64,000 bases of DNA, taken from contig RFOM01000005.1 of the NCBI GenBank assembly GCA_009926615.1, forward strand, positions 1 through 64,000, given 5' to 3'. The stretch is from Pseudomonadota bacterium. GTDB lineage: Bacteria; Bdellovibrionota_B; Oligoflexia; Silvanigrellales; Silvanigrellaceae. Numbering within the stretch: the first letter of the stretch is position 1; every line of letters begins with the position of its first letter. The notes below the pieces were generated by a model that was given only the letters and a program-made list of their open reading frames with translations, ran no database searches and was not told the origin of the DNA. Positions 62,315-64,000 of the stretch are shown here, in pieces. The translations under genes and the position numbers were made by a program.

Positions 62315-63771
62315 TTTCCGTGTTTGTAAGAGGCCGTTTTCATGTAAACGTCAACACATCTGCGCGCAGATGTTTCCCAAGTGAAGCGTTCAACTTCCCT
62401 TGAGCCGTGCCGCCTGAGTTCCTGACGGAGACGGTTGCGCCGGACCAGATTGACAATCCTGTCAGCCATAAGTTCGGTATCCCAGAAATCAACTTTCAGT
62501 GCATGCATAAGGCATTCCGCAACACCTGACTGCTTTGAAATAATAATCGGGATGTCCTGTGCCATTGCTTCGAGGGCCACGATCCCGAACGGTTCCGACA
62601 CGCTCGGCATGACAAACACATCGGATGAGGCGAGCAGCGATTCAACCCGCTTTGCACTTTGAAAACCGTGGAATGTGAATTTGTCGAGAATGCCAAGTTC
62701 CCAAGCCAGCTGACGCATGGAGGGCAAAAGGTCACCCGTTCCGACAACCTGAAAGCGCAGGTCGGGCTGCAGTTGCAGCGCACGGTGCGCGGACTGGACG
62801 AAATAAGCAGGGCCCTTTTGATAGGTGACACGCCCGACGAAAGAAATCAGAGGCGACTCTTTCTGATTTTCTTTTGTCTCCGCGCCGGCTGTCTGCTGCC
62901 TGTGCTCCTGCCGGTTTTTAACATGCGCAAGGTTCGAAGCATTGTAAACGACATCAATCTTTTCCGACGGAACACCGTAATGTTCGGTCAGCACACGGCG
63001 GGTCAAATTCGACACCGCAACCAGCCGGTCTGCGATGTGGAATCCCAGTTTTTCCATCGCCTGAATTTTTTGATTTCCGTGCAGTCCTGCGCGGTCGAAC
63101 TCTGTTGAGTGAACATGCAGGACAACGGGCAGGGAGGAGCAGCCCTTGATGTTCGAAATCGCTTTAAGACTCATCCAGTCATGTGCGTGGATGACTTCAA
63201 AGAGTGATTCGTGTTTGTTGCGCAGCACATCAGTCGCAAGCAAAGAGAGGATTTCCGTCTGTTCCGAAACTTCGCTTCGGAGAGGCGTCCAGATGTTTGC
63301 GGCCGTGACTTCTGAAAGATCCGTGCCTGCAACCAGAGCCTGATATTCGGCCAGCCTGCGGCGGAGCGTTTGTTTCTCTTCGGGAGAGAGCGAAAGCGAT
63401 TCAATGTGGGCGGTCTCATAGTGGCTCAGAATATCTGCTGCCTGAAGACTTTGCGCGCCCGCCTGTTTGCGGCTTGCGGCCGTCGCAATTTCTGCATGCA
63501 GGCTGCCTTTGCGGGTTCCCGCACTTGCCACAAAGGTTTCGTCTACGGGTCTGCGGATGCGTTCCGGATTGAACGGATGCTCGGGGCTGACGATCGTCAG
63601 ATGCGGATTGACCTCTTCAATCTGATTGGCGGTTTCATGAGGAAAATGCGGCAGCACAAGCGCAATCTGGTGTCCCAGACGTGTCAGTCCGGACACAAGG
63701 CCCTCAGTTGCCGTAGCCAGTCCACCGGAAATCAGCGGCGGGAATTCCCACCCGAGCATCAGGATCTTCAT
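62311..63771 (-). CDS. GT4 glycosyltransferase, glycogen-synthase-like
   Basis: A 486-residue retaining glycosyltransferase of the GT-B fold, from ATG 63769-63771 (a GTG directly before is the alternative). The N-terminal KILMLGWEFPPLISGGLAT is typical of starch/glycogen-synthase-like GT4 enzymes; VIHAHDWMSLKAI, the sugar-nucleotide block SFVGRVTYQKGPAYF and MPSVSEPFGIVALEAMA follow. A helical insert of about 100 residues (about 70-170) separates the first two blocks. It probably extends an alpha-1,4-glucan, whose breakdown partner follows in the same operon. ADP- versus UDP-glucose use cannot be told. Confidence 0.8.
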   Translation of the reverse strand: MKILMLGWEFPPLISGGLATATEGLVSGLTRLGHQIALVLPHFPHETANQIEEVNPHLTIVSPEHPFNPERIRRPVDETFVASAGTRKGSLHAEIATAASRKQAGAQSLQAADILSHYETAHIESLSLSPEEKQTLRRRLAEYQALVAGTDLSEVTAANIWTPLRSEVSEQTEILSLLATDVLRNKHESLFEVIHAHDWMSLKAISNIKGCSSLPVVLHVHSTEFDRAGLHGNQKIQAMEKLGFHIADRLVAVSNLTRRVLTEHYGVPSEKIDVVYNASNLAHVKNRQEHRQQTAGAETKENQKESPLISFVGRVTYQKGPAYFVQSAHRALQLQPDLRFQVVGTGDLLPSMRQLAWELGILDKFTFHGFQSAKRVESLLASSDVFVMPSVSEPFGIVALEAMAQDIPIIISKQSGVAECLMHALKVDFWDTELMADRIVNLVRRNRLRQELRRHGSREVERFTWETSARRCVDVYMKTASYKHGK

Positions 63772-63843
63772 CACACCACCATCTACGGTTGCAGATTAAG
63801 TCAAGATAATTAAATATTCGCCTGAATTTATTACCGAAAATTC

Positions 63844-64000
63844 CTATCGTGCGACAAGTTGCAGATCAAGGGCTTCCGGAAAAATCCGAGTCGAAGGAGT
63901 GACACGCAATCCAAGCGACAGCATGCACGGTTGGTCCGGATTAAAAATACCTTCGTAAAGGTAAGTATTTTCCGAATCGCTGCCGCGATGAGTCAAATTG
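63844..64000 (-). CDS. C-terminal end of an unidentified gene
   Basis: An open minus-strand frame, 51 codons to the window edge, ending at TAG (63844-63846). Product contains YLYEGIFNPDQPCMLSLGLR and ends PEALDLQLVAR, which reads like a folded protein end. It lies 72 bases ahead of the glycosyltransferase on the same strand, and is likely part of the alpha-glucan operon; a GH57- or amylase-type enzyme is a guess from the neighbours only. Confidence 0.55.
   Translation of the reverse strand, partial: NLTHRGSDSENTYLYEGIFNPDQPCMLSLGLRVTPSTRIFPEALDLQLVAR

Noticed and set aside
1-64000. tRNA, rRNA, CRISPR and transposase genes
   Set aside because: No clover-leaf T-loop signature in a usable context, no regular spaced repeat array and no transposase-like product was found on reading through.

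Overview
The window is a compact chromosomal segment from a Gram-negative, flagellated bacterium. FliD, FliS and many signal-peptide lipoproteins and outer-membrane-type proteins are present. The dense lipoprotein content, TTG starts behind strong GGAGG ribosome sites, and the unusual gene fusions suggest a deltaproteobacterium-like or Bdellovibrionota/Oligoflexia-like lineage; this is inference, because no rRNA or marker phylogeny is available here. No rRNA, tRNA, CRISPR array or intact insertion sequence was seen.

Layout. 1-0.8 kb: 3' part of a 2-oxoacid dehydrogenase E2 gene. 0.85-1.2 kb: a small XRE regulator. 1.4-11.4 kb: a four-gene minus-strand envelope operon led by a 1564-residue coiled-coil lipoprotein with a C-terminal calcium-loop region, and ending in a lipoprotein with an atypical heme-like CSCH motif. 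11.7-18 kb: a small lipoprotein, a NupC-type transporter with a YiiX-like cysteine hydrolase, envelope proteins and trpS. 18.1-19.6 kb: an IHF-alpha-like protein and a tyrosine recombinase. 19.6-23.4 kb: an accessory strip with several small exported ORFs broken in their first codons, a truncated nucleotidyltransferase and short lipoproteins. 23.5-29.3 kb: a DUF4256 protein, RmuC, and an operon of a lipoprotein, an outer-membrane-type protein and a GTPase of the interferon-inducible (IRG) type.

29.4-42.2 kb is a tightly coupled minus-strand nucleotide operon: purB-purS fusion, purQ, purL, purF, purE, purK, pyrF, purC-purD fusion, purN, purM. Most junctions are 4-bp ATGA overlaps. It covers nearly all of IMP synthesis except the first ligand-independent details of regulation and the last steps (purH not seen). 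A divergent GAF/HD-GYP c-di-GMP phosphodiesterase gene shares its control region.

44.1-49.6 kb is a plus-strand operon: argininosuccinate synthase fused to an MGS-like (CarB-type allosteric) domain, a CodA-like amidohydrolase, pyrD, pyrE and a ROK sugar kinase. It links arginine and pyrimidine synthesis, the two pathways that share carbamoyl phosphate. 49.7-52.8 kb: a TPR protein, fliD and fliS. 52.9-58.0 kb: four exported proteins including a diheme lipoprotein and a Tat-type protein. 58.0-64 kb: an FtsB-like protein, mnmG, and an alpha-glucan cluster (GH15 glucoamylase-like protein, GT4 glycogen-synthase-like protein, and the C-terminus of one more gene).

The most notable items are the ArgG-MGS fusion, the PurB-PurS fusion, the bacterial IRG-like GTPase, the giant envelope operon, and the run of small exported genes interrupted at codon 4 to 8.
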